Source of the DNA: Amorphophallus konjac
Taxonomy: Eukaryota; Streptophyta; Magnoliopsida; Alismatales; Araceae
Assembly (NCBI GenBank): GCA_022559845.1
Contig: CM040120.1
Location: 163,476,334-163,540,333 of the forward strand
Direction of reading: 5' to 3'
DNA length: 64,000 nucleotides
In this document: positions 1 to 10,121 of the stretch, piece by piece
Layout of the letters: every line of letters begins with the position of its first letter
Numbering within the stretch: the stretch's first letter is position 1
Program-made: the position numbers and the translations under genes
Notes under the pieces: generated by a model
Databases searched by the model: none
What the model was told of the DNA's origin: nothing
Seen by the model: only the letters and a program-made list of their open reading frames with translations

Positions 1-537
1 GCTAAAAATAACACCCATGTAAATCTGGAGTAATCATCAACAACTACAAATCCATAGGATTTTCCTCTTAGGCTGGATGTCCTAGTCGGACCAAAAAGAT
101 CAAGGTGCAACAGTTCTAAAGGCCTAGTGGTAGAAATAATATTTTTATTTTTGAAGGAGATACGTGTTTGCTTGCCTTTTGTGTAACCCTCACATATCTT
201 ATCACTTTCAAATTTTAATTTAGGCAACCCATTTACCAAGTCATGTCTAGACAATTTGGAGATTACTCCAAAACTAGCAAGACCTAGTCTTCGATGCCAC
301 AACCATGCATTGTCATGGTTGTTTGCTATTGTCATGGTTGTTTGCTACCAAGCACACATCATCACCGGCAACATCATCAAGATCAACAGTATACACATTG
401 TTGTTCCTTTTTCCAGTGAATCTGATTTCATTAGAGATTTTATTCATAACAAGACAATGAGTTAATCAAAAATAATTTTAAAACCCTTGTCACACAGTTG
501 GCTTATACTTAAAAGATTGTGGTTTAAACCCTTCACT
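1..537 (-). pseudogene. S1 gag-pre-integrase and start of integrase core (partial)
   Basis: The minus-strand translation has the copia pre-integrase motif NLLSISQLCDKG near the right end, then the zinc-binding region, then LELLHLDLFGP and VVVDDYSRFTWV, which open the integrase DDE core with its first catalytic Asp. It continues past the left edge. In the HHCC zinc motif the second cysteine is replaced by Tyr (CEGY where related elements have C-x2-C), so the finger is probably dead. This matches the same region of S2 (54486-56009), where the motif is intact. LINE L1 interrupts the frame at its right end. Confidence 0.8.
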
Positions 538-550
538 AAGAGCACATTTT
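538..550. repeat. L1 target-site duplication, left copy
   Basis: The 13-bp string AAGAGCACATTTT is repeated exactly at 6641-6653, on the far side of the LINE. In the minus-strand copia frame both copies encode part of the NVL(L/F) motif of the pre-integrase domain, so the LINE inserted into coding sequence and duplicated it. Confidence 0.85.
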
Positions 551-597
551 GAATCTTTGTCCCTTTAACGAAAAAATCGAGGGTTTGAGTAAAGGGC

Positions 598-2736
598 ATG
601 CTAGGAGGAGAGAGAAGCTCTGCGGATGGAGGCGCAAGAGGGGGTTCTCCGCGTGGAGACCCCTCCCAGGAGGCCAACCCGGAGGTTGTCAACAGGCCAG
701 GCGCTGCATCCTCACCACTTGGCCCTCCCCCACCGCACGGAGCAACATCCTCCAGGCATCCCTCCAAAGACAGATGGAGTGGTAGATCACATTCAAGAGG
801 GAGGCATCCGATTCCAATCTCTTCCAAACCTGTGACTTGGAACTCCCTTCTCAAGGCCCCATCTGGATCTCAAGATCTAGGCCTCCACTTCGTTCCTGCA
901 GAAACTAATGGAGTCAAGATCGCTGTTTATGAGGAGGTCGACTCTGCATATCTTTTAGCAACATGGTCCACTGCTTTCGTAGGGTACGCGGTAGGCCTGC
1001 ACTTATCTTTCAGCCCTCTTAATTCATTCATTAAGTCCCGGTGGGGAACAAATGCGTTTGAACTCCACCTTCTACATAATGGCTTTTTTGTTTGCAAATT
1101 TGATTCTGAAGAGGATTTACGCCGGGCTCTTGAGGGGTTCTGGACCATTAAAGGTCATACCATGATACTTCAAAGATGGAGTCCTGACCTAAGAATGGAA
1201 CTGGACAGATCTCACAAGTATTCACCTTTGGACCAGGGATTTTATTGCGAGGATCTCTTCCATCCTGGGTGAACCTTTGTATCTGGACAAGCTAATGGAT
1301 GAGCGCAAGAGACTAGCTTATGCAAGGGATTGCATCATGATCTCGTCGGGGGAAGACCTTCCTGACTTTATTCATTATAAAGATCTTGACGGCTACGTCA
1401 AGAAGATTAAAGTAACCTATCAATGGAGGCCAAGACATTTTTCATTGTTTCCTTTGGTCACGCAGATGGTGCCTGTAAACCGGTCCTCCAGAATAAACAA
1501 GGGCATGTTCAGGTATTCAAACCAAAGGAATGCTGAAATCAATCCTATGATTGTGTGCACACTCACAACTCCTTTGAGGTTCTGAAGGCGGAGGACTATG
1601 GTGTTCTGGCGGGTCTTGGTGTTGTAGCAACTCAGATCTCTGAGCCTCCCAAAGCCCAAGCGGTTCAGAGGACTTAGAGGGCTGAGCTCGTGACTCACCC
1701 TGAGGCCAGCCAAGTTACCATATCCATGCAAGATACTATTAGAAGATATAAACCAAGGGATTCACATCATTCAATATCCAAGGAGCTCAACCATGTGGTA
1801 ATGGCTGACACACTCTCTGCAAGTGTTTATTTACCTTCTATTATTGAGGACTTGGTGCCATCTTTGGAGCCCGCCAACATGAACAATTCTTATGTAGACC
1901 CACCTGCTGCCATCGGCCAACCTTTAGCCACACCCCCATCGTCCTCTCCACTTCATGAGGCATACTCAAAGGATGTGGCCCTGCAGCCTTTCAATCATGG
2001 AACATCCACTTCACTTAGAGGGTCCACCAACCTAAAAAGTTGTCCTTGCCATGAGGACAATCCTGCTGCCATCGACCTTGCTTTTGAACCCGCCAACATG
2101 AATAATAGCAAGCCTCCCCATGTACTTCCACCTGCTGCCATTGGCCAACCTTTAGCCACACCCCCACCATCCTTTCCACTTCATGAGGCATGTTCAAATG
2201 AAGTGGCCCCACAGCCTTTCAATCATGGGGCATCCACTTCACTTAGAGGGGCCACCAACCTGAAAAGCTGTCCTTGCCATGAGGACACACCTGCTGCCAT
2301 CGGTCAAGCTTTAGCCAAAGGCCCACCCTCCTCTCCACATCATGAGGCATATTCAAAGAATGTGGCCCTACAGCCTTTCATTCATGGAGCATCCACTTCA
2401 CTTAGAGGGGCCGCCAACCCAAAAAGTTATCATTCCCATGAGGACCTAGCTACTGCCATCGGCCTTGCTTTAGCCACACCCCCCCTTTCACACTCAAATG
2501 AAGCAACAGCCCTACCAACCTCCACTTCACTCAGAGGGGACATGTCTTCGGGACCACATGCTGGCAACATTATTGTGCAAGCACAAGCTGCTGCACACCG
2601 CCCCACTATCAACCAAGATAAGTGCCATCATTCATCTTTTAGAAATCTGCAGGTTGTGGATGAAATGGACATAATTAAATCAAGATCGAAGAGCAAAGAA
2701 GCTGATGGGTGGGCTACAATGCCTAAAATAAGCTAA
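598..2736 (+). pseudogene. L1 ORF1 (DUF4283 / zinc-knuckle RNA-binding protein), broken
   Basis: ORF1 of plant L1 elements is an RNA-binding chaperone-like protein of the RNP particle. The start used is the ATG at 598 (MLGGERSS), aligned with the internal MGVLGERSS of L2 ORF1. A proline/arginine-rich N-terminus is followed by a DUF4283-like domain (motifs KSRWGTNAFELHLL and RRALEGFWTIKGH). A small deletion and frameshift occur near 1220-1275, and a second shift near 1440 destroys the CCHC knuckle that L2 keeps. The frame resumes at about 1690 and runs to 2736 through a tandem-repeat tail rich in Pro, Ser and His. No intact protein can be made. The family is inferred from motifs and from alignment with L2 by eye. 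Confidence 0.8.
1903..2607 (+). repeat. Tandem repeat in L1 ORF1, unit about 159 bp (53 codons)
   Basis: Units begin at 1903, 2131, 2290 and 2449, each opening with codons for (P/A)-(A/T)-A-I-G and carrying LHEAYSK-like, QPFNHG and STSLRG motifs. Spacing is 159 bp for the later units. The first interval is 228 bp, that is 159 plus a 69-bp segment whose EPANMNNS codons are also duplicated. The period is a multiple of three, so the reading frame is kept. The last unit is degenerate, so the right end is approximate. Confidence 0.8.
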
Positions 2737-2768
2737 TGTTCGATCCTCTTTCCTCCATTGTTTTGTTA

Positions 2769-5700
2769 TGAAGATTCTTGCCTGGAATGCTAGAGGCCTC
2801 AATAAGAGGGAGAAATGTACAGAGTTGAATAGATTGATCAGAAACAAAGCTTGTGATTTGGTTATCTTAGTTGAAACACAAATAAACTCGGCCCATGTTA
2901 TGCACTATAAAAACTTAATTTGGCTATAAGTTGAAGTTATGACTAATGACATGTATGGTGGCAAACGGAGAGTCTAGATCCTTTGGAATCACAACCTCAT
3001 TGATGCTCATATGGCTGCGAGTAGCAGTCAATTCCTTCATATGTGATGCAAGAATAAGTTGAACCTTGGGGAATTCTTGATTACTGGCATATATGCATCC
3101 AAATGTGCCACTGCCAGGAGTAGCTTATGGAAGGACATCATCTGTCTTTTCAACAACATCAGTATTCCTTTGATGGTCACTGGTGATTTCAACACAATTA
3201 GAAACCCACATGAGAAGATGGGCGTCCGTCTGGTCACTAAGTCCATGTTAGAGGAGTTTAATCAGTGCATTCAATACTCGAATCTTGAGGATATCACCTA
3301 TTGCGGCAATAAGTTTTCTTGGACCAATAGAGGCGAAGCTCACCGTAAAAGCATGGCCATATTAGATAGATGTCTTATTAACACTCACTGGACTGCTTCC
3401 TACCCAGATAGTTGGCTCGACTACGGGAATGAATATATTTCTGACCATACACTCATGCTCATTAACACAGAAAAAATTTTGCCGAAGGGCAAGCTCCCCT
3501 TCCGGTTCTACAACAACATGTGGGCCTCTCATCCTGAATTCCTTGACGTTATTAATGCAACATGGGAAACCCCGATCGAAGGGTCCCCTCCCCATGTACT
3601 TTGTATGAAGCTAAAGGCATGCAAGCTTGCTCTTAAGGATTGGAATAAGAACATCTTTGGTAATGTTCAGAGTAAGGTGGCCGACTCTAAGAGAAACCTT
3701 CACCAAGCTCAGAATTATCTTCATGATATCCCCCTTGACGATGCTCTGATTCACCAAGAAATGGAGGCAAGAAAAAATTACTTGCATGCTTTAGAGCTAG
3801 AGGAAAACTTTCTCAGGCAGAAGTCAAGATAGAACTGGCTGACGTTGCATGATTCAAATACTAAATTATTTTATGCTTCCATGGCGGCTAGAAGAACTAT
3901 TAACCAAATCAGGCACTTTAAAGATTAGAATGGTGATACTATCAATGACAGTAATCAGGTGAAGGAACACACTATTATAGACTTCTATTTCCAACTGCTG
4001 AAGCAACCTCATATGCAGGAAGTCCATGACATACACCCTACCTTGCACCTCTCTGAAGATGACAAGTGACTTCTTGATGTTGATTTCACTGCAGACGAGA
4101 TTAGGAAGGTTGTTTTCCAATCTCCAAAAAATAAGAGCCCAGGCACTGATGGATTTCCAGCAGAATTCTACCAATCAACTTGGCAAATTATTGGTAATGA
4201 TGTGATCAAAACTTGCCTACACTTTTTCAAAACGGGGCACCTTTACAAATAGTTCAATAACACCTTTATTGCACTAATACCTAAAGTGGTGGGGGTTGAC
4301 AATCTGGAAAACTTCAGACCAATTTCATTATGTAATTTTATCTACAAAGGGATTTCAAAGCTTATGGCTAATAGAATCGAGAAGGTGATTTCAAAGATCA
4401 TTAGTCCTCAGCAGACTGCATTCATTAAAGGCAGAAGCATTACCCACAACATCCTTCTTGCTAATGATCTGACTAAAGACCTGCATTCCAAGGACAAAGG
4501 AAGGATAATTTGCCTTAAAGTTGACTTGAGGAAGGCTTTTGACTCTGTTGACAGGCGCTTTATTTACCACATGCTAATGAGAATTGGGTTTCCTGCCAAG
4601 TGGATCCAGTTGATTCGAAGCTGCATTGAGTGTTGTATGTTATCTATTTTCTTTAATGGTTCTCCTGCAGGTTACTTTAAAACCTCTAATGGAATCAGGT
4701 AAGGAGATCCAATGTCCCCTTACCTTTTTACCATTGCCATGGAAGGCCTCACTTGTCTGCTGGAGGAAGCGGTGAGCCAAGGTCACATCAAGGTTCCTAA
4801 GTGTGCTGAAGTCCATGTTTCTCATATTACTTTTGCAGATGACTTAATTATCTTTCTTAAGAATGACATTGATTCAATTCAATACCTTGCAAACATTCTT
4901 GAAAATTTTGGTAAATGATCTGGGATCTAGCTGAACCACTCAAAAAGCAAGGCATACATTGGTGCCATGGTCCAACACAAAACTGCAATTACAAATGCTT
5001 TGAGGGTGGATGAAGGTAATATACCTGTTTCTTATTTAGGTCTACCTCTTATCTCCACTGGTACGAAAAAGAATCATTGTCAATCAATCATTGAAAAAAT
5101 AAAAACCAGAATTAGCTCTTAGAGAATGAAACTTCTCTCTAATAGTGCACAGTTGGAATTGATTAGATCTATCTTGTCCACCTATTCCATCTATTGGTCT
5201 ACTACATTTCTTCTACCATCAGGATTAATTCATGAGATTGAAAAACTACTGGCTAATTTCTTTTGGTAGGGGACAGGTGGTAAAAAGGCTCCTCATATGA
5301 TCAAATGGGACACTATTTGCAGACCGAAGAAGGAAGGTGGTTTAAATTTGAGAAAGTTAGCTGATTGGAATAAAGCTTGTTTGGTCAAACACTATTGGGA
5401 TATTTTACTTAAGAAGGACACTTTGTGGATAAAATGGGTTCATCGTAAATACATCTCCAAATGTAACTTTTGGCACATTAAGGCTATGTCTTATCACTCT
5501 GCAGCTTGGAAAGGAATTCTTAACATGAGAGCATGGCTGATCAAACAATTCAAATTCTCTATATCCACTAGTACTTCTCTTAGCATGTGGTATGACCCTT
5601 GGGTTAACGGGAAGAGCATTTTCCAGATTTATGGGGATAGAATCAGGCAAGATCTGGGAGTAAACATGAACATCACTGTCTCTGACTTCATTTGTAATGG

Positions 5701-6341
5701 TACTTGGAATCTTCCAACTCCAATCTCTTCAGACATGTTTGAACTTTGGCCAATTATTTCTTCTATTCCTCTAGCTAATGATCTTACTGACAAATTGATA
5801 TGGATTCATGACAATGAAACATTTTGCTGCACTTCTGCGGGGAATCATCTCCGGCAAAGACATCAGATTTGGTATGCATAGTGTTGGGTGTGGGACAGAC
5901 CTATATGCCCAAAGCATTCATTATGTTGTTGGCACGCACTTCACTACAAACTGCCAACTTTGGATATGTTTTAGAAAAAAATGATATTCTCTTGCAAATA
6001 TGTGTGTTCTTTGTAATGGGGCTGAAGAAAGCGTGGACCACTTATTCTTCTCCTGCAGTTACTCTAAACAGATTTGGACTGATTTTTTAGAGAGATTTGA
6101 CATCCACAGGAATCCAAGGACCTCACTTTTATGCGAGCTTCAATCACCAGAGGCCAACTTCCCTATCAAAGGTACCCTCACTAAGATGATTAAACTATTA
6201 TTCCGATGCACGATCTGGTGGATTTGGAGGGAGAGATGCATTCGGATTTTTGAGAATAAGGAAAAAGGTTATGCAAGTCTCTTAATAGAAATCCAGTTTG
6301 AAGTCAAATGCTGCTTGGAAAATAAACTTAAGTTTGATTAG
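2769..6341 (+). pseudogene. L1 ORF2: AP endonuclease, reverse transcriptase and zf-RVT, broken
   Basis: ORF2 nicks target DNA and reverse transcribes from the nick. It starts at ATG 2769 (MKILAWNARGLNKRE), matching L2. The endonuclease spans about 2769-3640, with GDFNTI and SDH motifs. The RT spans about 4150-4920, with LIPKV, RPISLC, DLRKAFDSVD and the catalytic FADD. A C-terminal zf-RVT domain has CVLCNGAEESVDHLFFSC. More than ten in-frame stops and several frameshifts interrupt it. Where L2 keeps Gln, L1 often has TAG (for example 3830, 3926, 4249, 5267), and QGDP of the RT has become a stop at about 4699. No RNase H domain is seen after the RT. Confidence 0.88.
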
Positions 6342-6640
6342 CTCACCTTCAGGGAGAGACATCTCCTAAAACATTATAACTTCAGTCTCCCCTAACTCTG
6401 GTTAAGTGGATTTTTATATGCACACCATTTGCTTGATTTGATCCAGGTTCACAATGGATAGAATGATACCTTTGCTCTAGCTCTTACTATTACCCTTTCT
6501 TCAGTTTCATTCAGCACCATAGTCCACGCATTGTGTGGTCATGGACTTCTCAGGAGCAATCAGTCTAGGCATGTCTAGACATTGCTCACACATTGTACAC
6601 TCTCTTATACCTATATAGATTTACAATTTTACCGATAAAA
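6342..6640 (+). other. L1 3' UTR and short A-tail
   Basis: Noncoding 3' end of the LINE. It shares with L2 the string GTCTAGACATTGCTCA and the terminus TTACCGATAAAA. The A-tail is only a few bases and overlaps the target duplication, so its exact length is ambiguous. Confidence 0.75.
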
Positions 6641-6653
6641 AAGAGCACATTTT
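6641..6653. repeat. L1 target-site duplication, right copy
   Basis: Exact copy of bases 538-550. The copia frame (minus strand, ILIENVLF) runs straight into it from the right. Confidence 0.85.
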
Positions 6654-8651
6654 CGATAAGAATTTTAGAATTCTTACTTATGTTGCCAATTCCAATGATC
6701 CTGCCTTTGTCCTTTCTACCAAAGGCAACCAGCCCCCCATCCTCATCTTGCAGAGTAGATAACATTTTTTTGTCCCCTGTCACATGCCTTGAGCAATCGC
6801 TGTCTAGGTACCATTTGCTCCCCCTAGCTTCAAGGCATATCTGCAAGAAATAACATTCCCATGCAATTGTTTTTGGTACCCAAATGAATTTGGGTCCATA
6901 AGAGTTAGTCCAATTCTGCACATATCTTTTCTTTGTCCAAACATCATGATTTCTTTGTGTGCTTTGTCTGAACCAACAATTAGCAATTACATGACCAAAT
7001 ATCCCATAATGAAAGCAGTTGACATTTGAGAATCTTCTTTGATATTTGTGTGGTTTAGATTGAGCATGTTTGGGCTTCGTATGTGAGCATGAAGCATAAT
7101 CATTTTCTTTTTCATGCATGTAATATGTGGTAATCTTGTGCTCAAGGGATTTTTTGTTCTGGGGTATGTACCCTAATCCTTTTTTCTGTAAGTTAACTTT
7201 AACTCCCAACACATTGTCTAGGTTTTGTTTCCCTTTCACAAACCTATTGAGAGTGAACTACAAGTCAGTCACCTCTTTATTCAAACTCTCATTTTTGTTC
7301 TCATGTTCTGAAATGGTAGATGTCAGAACATCTTTTTCATTTTTGAATTTTTCACAAACTTCTTCAATTTCAGACATTTTACATGATAACTCCTCTTTGG
7401 CTTTTTCAAGATCTGAAATCGTTTGAAGTACAGTTTCTTTTTCCTCTGTTAACTCGAACCATTCATGTTCCAATTTCTCAAACTTGACAGAAGCATCCTC
7501 ATGTGTTAAGTCATCAATTTTCTTTTTAAGAGATTTATTTTTAGATCTGAATTTTTTGTAATTAATATACAACTTTTCTTTCATATTCAGACTCCCATTT
7601 TTCATTTGAAATAACATCAGGGTCAGAATTTACCTCATCTGAGTCATCCTCATGTGCCATGAGGCACAGGCTTTCCATGAGCTCCCCGAGCTCTTCTTCA
7701 GACTGCTCTTCCTCTTCATCGCTCCATGTGGCGACCATAGCTTTTGGTTTCTTGAACTTATCCTTCTTGAACTTTCTCTTCAAATCTGGGCATTCACCTC
7801 TCATGTGCCTGGGCTTCTTGCACTCATAGCATATAATGCTATTTGGCTTGCTTGACTCACCCTTGGTTTGAACGGGCTTCCTTTGCCCCTTTCTAAAATT
7901 TCCCTAAAAATTCTTCTGTCTTCTCAGAAATTTCATTACTTGATGGGTCAGCATAGCCAAGTCTTCTTCTCCATTGCTCTCCTCACTGGACTCCTCTTCT
8001 TGGGAGTCATCATAAGACTGGTTGGCTTTCAAGCCAATGGTTTTCTTCTTTTTGGATTCCTCTTCCGTAGTTCTTTTGATGTTAATCTCATAGGTCCTTT
8101 GAATCCTCAATGATTGTGACTTTTGTATGCCATGCAAGTGGAAGGGATCTCAATACCTTCCTCACAAGTTCGAAGTTTGTGTATTCCTTCCCAAGGCTTT
8201 TGAGACCGTTGGTGATCTCAGTTAATCTTGCAAACATCTCTGAGATGGTTTCTTTGGATTTCATTATGAACAGCTCATAATCTCTGATAAGTAGATTGGC
8301 CTTGGTCACCTTGACCTCGGAAGTTCCTTCATAAATGAGTTGTAGCTTGTCCCACATCTCCTTTGCTGAGCTGCACATGGATACACGAGAGAATTCATTA
8401 GGATGAATGGCACACTGCATAATATTCATAGTAGTAAAATTTGTTGTGGATTTTTTAATATCTTCATGGTTCCATTCGTCTTCATTTTTAGAGAGCTCAT
8501 ATGGCCCCTTGTCCACCACCCTCCAGATCTCATACTCTTGGGCTCTCAGAAAAATATGCATTCTATTTTTTCAATAAGAGTAGTTCGAGCCGTCAAAGTA
8601 TGGAGGACGGTGGAATGAGTGACCCTCAGACATCATCCCCTTGTTGACCAT
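6654..8651 (-). pseudogene. S1 Gag and protease, broken
   Basis: The minus-strand start is ATG 8651 (MVNKGMMSEGHSFHRPPYFDG), with the PBS about 50 bp upstream. Gag N-domain (about 8090-8570) has GPYELSKNEDEW, IYEGTSEV and LRSLPLAWHTK; an acidic linker (7562-7804) has WSDEEEEQSEEE; a coiled coil of about 100 residues follows (7258-7617). The distal knuckle reads CFHYGIFGHVIANC, where Cys to Tyr breaks CCHC. Protease at about 6700-6800 reads WYLDSDCSRHVTGDK; the catalytic DSG has become DSD. A TGA replaces the Trp codon of the SYW motif just before residue MHIFL. At least three frameshifts separate the pieces. Coiled-coil Gag supports Sirevirus. Confidence 0.82.
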
Positions 8652-8700
8652 TGATCTCGATCTTACTCTAGATCGTTAGATCTGAAAGAATTAGAGCCTT

Positions 8701-8713
8701 AGCTCTGATACCA
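8701..8713 (-). promoter_or_regulatory. S1 primer binding site (initiator-Met tRNA type)
   Basis: On the minus strand the sequence is TGGTATCAGAGCT, matching the 3' end of plant initiator Met tRNA. It lies two bases inside the LTR edge at 8716 and fixes both the LTR boundary and the element's orientation. Confidence 0.85.
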
Positions 8714-8715
8714 AT

Positions 8716-9315
8716 TGAAGTCCCGCGATCAATGACACCCAAGAAGGGGGGGGGGTGAATTGGGTGATTACAAATTTTAAGAAAACTTTGGTTGATTTAA
8801 ACAAGTGTGAGGAATAGCCACAATGAAGTTCATATCTAAATAAAAACTATCATATCTAGCAAAATCTACCACACTCAACTGATCTTTGGTACCGTGCCGG
8901 AGGTGGGAATCTGAAGATTCTACTCACGCAAAGTGGTATCCTCCTGACAAGGTTTGCCTTGTCGATCCGAACTCAGCTTTTGATATACCAGAGATGTAAT
9001 GTGAAACTGATGGATTATGCTAAATCTAACTCAATCAATACAACCAACTTAATCTATGTGTGTGCTTGCATAGAATGGTGATAGGAGAAAAGGATCAAAC
9101 CACACAAGAGACACGATTTTTAGGTGGTTCAGATGCAACAACGGCAACCTACATCCATCCCTCGCGATCTGTGAGGATTCCCACACTATTTTGTAAAAGA
9201 TTACAAGATCAAACCACACACACACACTCGTGAGGAGTTCGGAACTCCCACGAAGGTGCACAAGCTCTGAATCACACAGAAAAGTGAAGAAAGAGAAACT
9301 ACACACACACACACA

Positions 9316-9346
<31 letters not shown>

Positions 9347-10121
9347 GGATCTATGTAGATCCTCACACATAAGTGTTTAGATTTACAGGAACACACACTT
9401 GAAGCTCAACTAGAAATGAAAGAAGAAACATAAAATAAAAGCTTCAAATTTAAGCTCCCCCTTAGTGGATGAAGAGGATTTTGGATGCAGCTTGATCTCC
9501 ACTTGACTTGGGTTGATTGGCCTCAAATTGAGCTTGAGAAGCTTGGAGATGGATGAAGAACTTCTTGCATGGAACATTGTTCACGGAGCCACAGTAGCAG
9601 CACTCTTTCTCCCTTGGCAGCCACCTTTGATCTCCCTTGAGTGATTATGGTTTCTTTCCCCCAAAAGATGTTTTTATATAACTTGGATGGTCAAGGACAA
9701 GCCAAGACACAGATCCACAATTCCAGGGATGTCTAGATATTTTTGGGATTAAAAAACCATTGATAGATGCTTCAGCCTCGTGGAGAAAAACAAGTCAACA
9801 ATGGAGGCTTCAAAGTTGGCGGTCGACCGGGCATAGGTGTCTGGTCGATCAAAATTTTACAGAGACTGAGCCTTTCAACGCTGGGAAAACCAGTCAACCG
9901 GTCCCTAGCCGGCGGTCGACCGCGCCTAGAAAAACATGCATTTTTAGTGGAGTTAGCCAATGAATCATAGCATGTAAACAAATTACTTTGAGACCACTTC
10001 TTGTTCCAAACAATATGAGTTGGTTTGACTTATCCTGGGCATTTTTTAGGCACGATGGAATTAGGCATTTACTTTGATGGAAGATGGCTTGAGAGGGGTT
10101 TAAGCGAGTTATCAAACTACT
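8716..10121 (-). mobile_element. S1 5' LTR, truncated in U3
   Basis: The LTR edge (TGAAGTCC on the plus strand) follows the PBS. A run of ten G and GTGAATTGGG close to this edge is shared with S2 and S3 and typical of Sirevirus LTRs. A minus-strand TATA box, TATATAAAAA, is at 9671-9680. Upstream of it are palindromes CGGTCGACCG (9820-9829) and GCGGTCGACCGC (9912-9923). No matching LTR end (expected ...ACTTCA on the plus strand) is found before TGTAATGTCGGGG at 10122, so U3 is taken as truncated there. There is no credible ORF in this LTR. Confidence 0.7.
9301..9346. repeat. (AC)n microsatellite
   Basis: About 22 AC dinucleotides with one interruption (ACATAC), inside the S1 LTR. A shorter CA run lies near 9215. 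It produces an artefactual Cys-Val ORF on the minus strand. Confidence 0.9.

Larger units (their letters stand above)
551..6640 (+). mobile_element. L1-type LINE retrotransposon L1, near full length, degenerate
   Basis: A non-LTR element of about 6.1 kb in plant L1 layout: short 5' leader, ORF1 (598-2736, DUF4283 plus repeats), a 32-bp gap, ORF2 (2769-6341, endonuclease, RT, zf-RVT) and a 3' UTR ending in TTTACCGATAAAA. An exact 13-bp target duplication flanks it. L2 on the opposite strand (11634-17818) is a homologue with the same 3' end but a different 5' leader. Both ORFs carry many stops and frameshifts. Confidence 0.9.
1..10121 (-). mobile_element. Sirevirus-type Ty1/copia element S1, 5' two-thirds, interrupted by LINE L1
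   Basis: Read on the minus strand, the order from high to low coordinates is LTR (8716-10121), PBS (8701-8713), Gag, protease, gag-pre-integrase and the start of the integrase core, which is cut by the window edge. LINE L1 (551-6640) lies between the protease and pre-integrase parts. Long LTR, initiator-Met PBS, a Gag with a long coiled coil, and the G-tract followed by GTGAATTGGG near the LTR edge are Sirevirus traits. RT, RNase H and the 3' LTR would lie left of base 1. The LTR is truncated at its U3 end, where gypsy-like LTR Y begins. Several frameshifts and stops make it non-autonomous. Confidence 0.85.

Noticed and set aside
927..1148. Small antisense ORFs over the LINEs and over copia pol
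   Set aside because: They mirror real domains on the other strand and have no motif of their own.
8701..8713. Met-tRNA-like sequences at PBS sites as tRNA genes
   Set aside because: Only the 3' terminal complement is present (8701, 34976, 58188); no cloverleaf surrounds it.
9049..9396. 115-codon ORF with a Cys-Val run
   Set aside because: It is a translation of the (AC)n microsatellite inside the S1 LTR.
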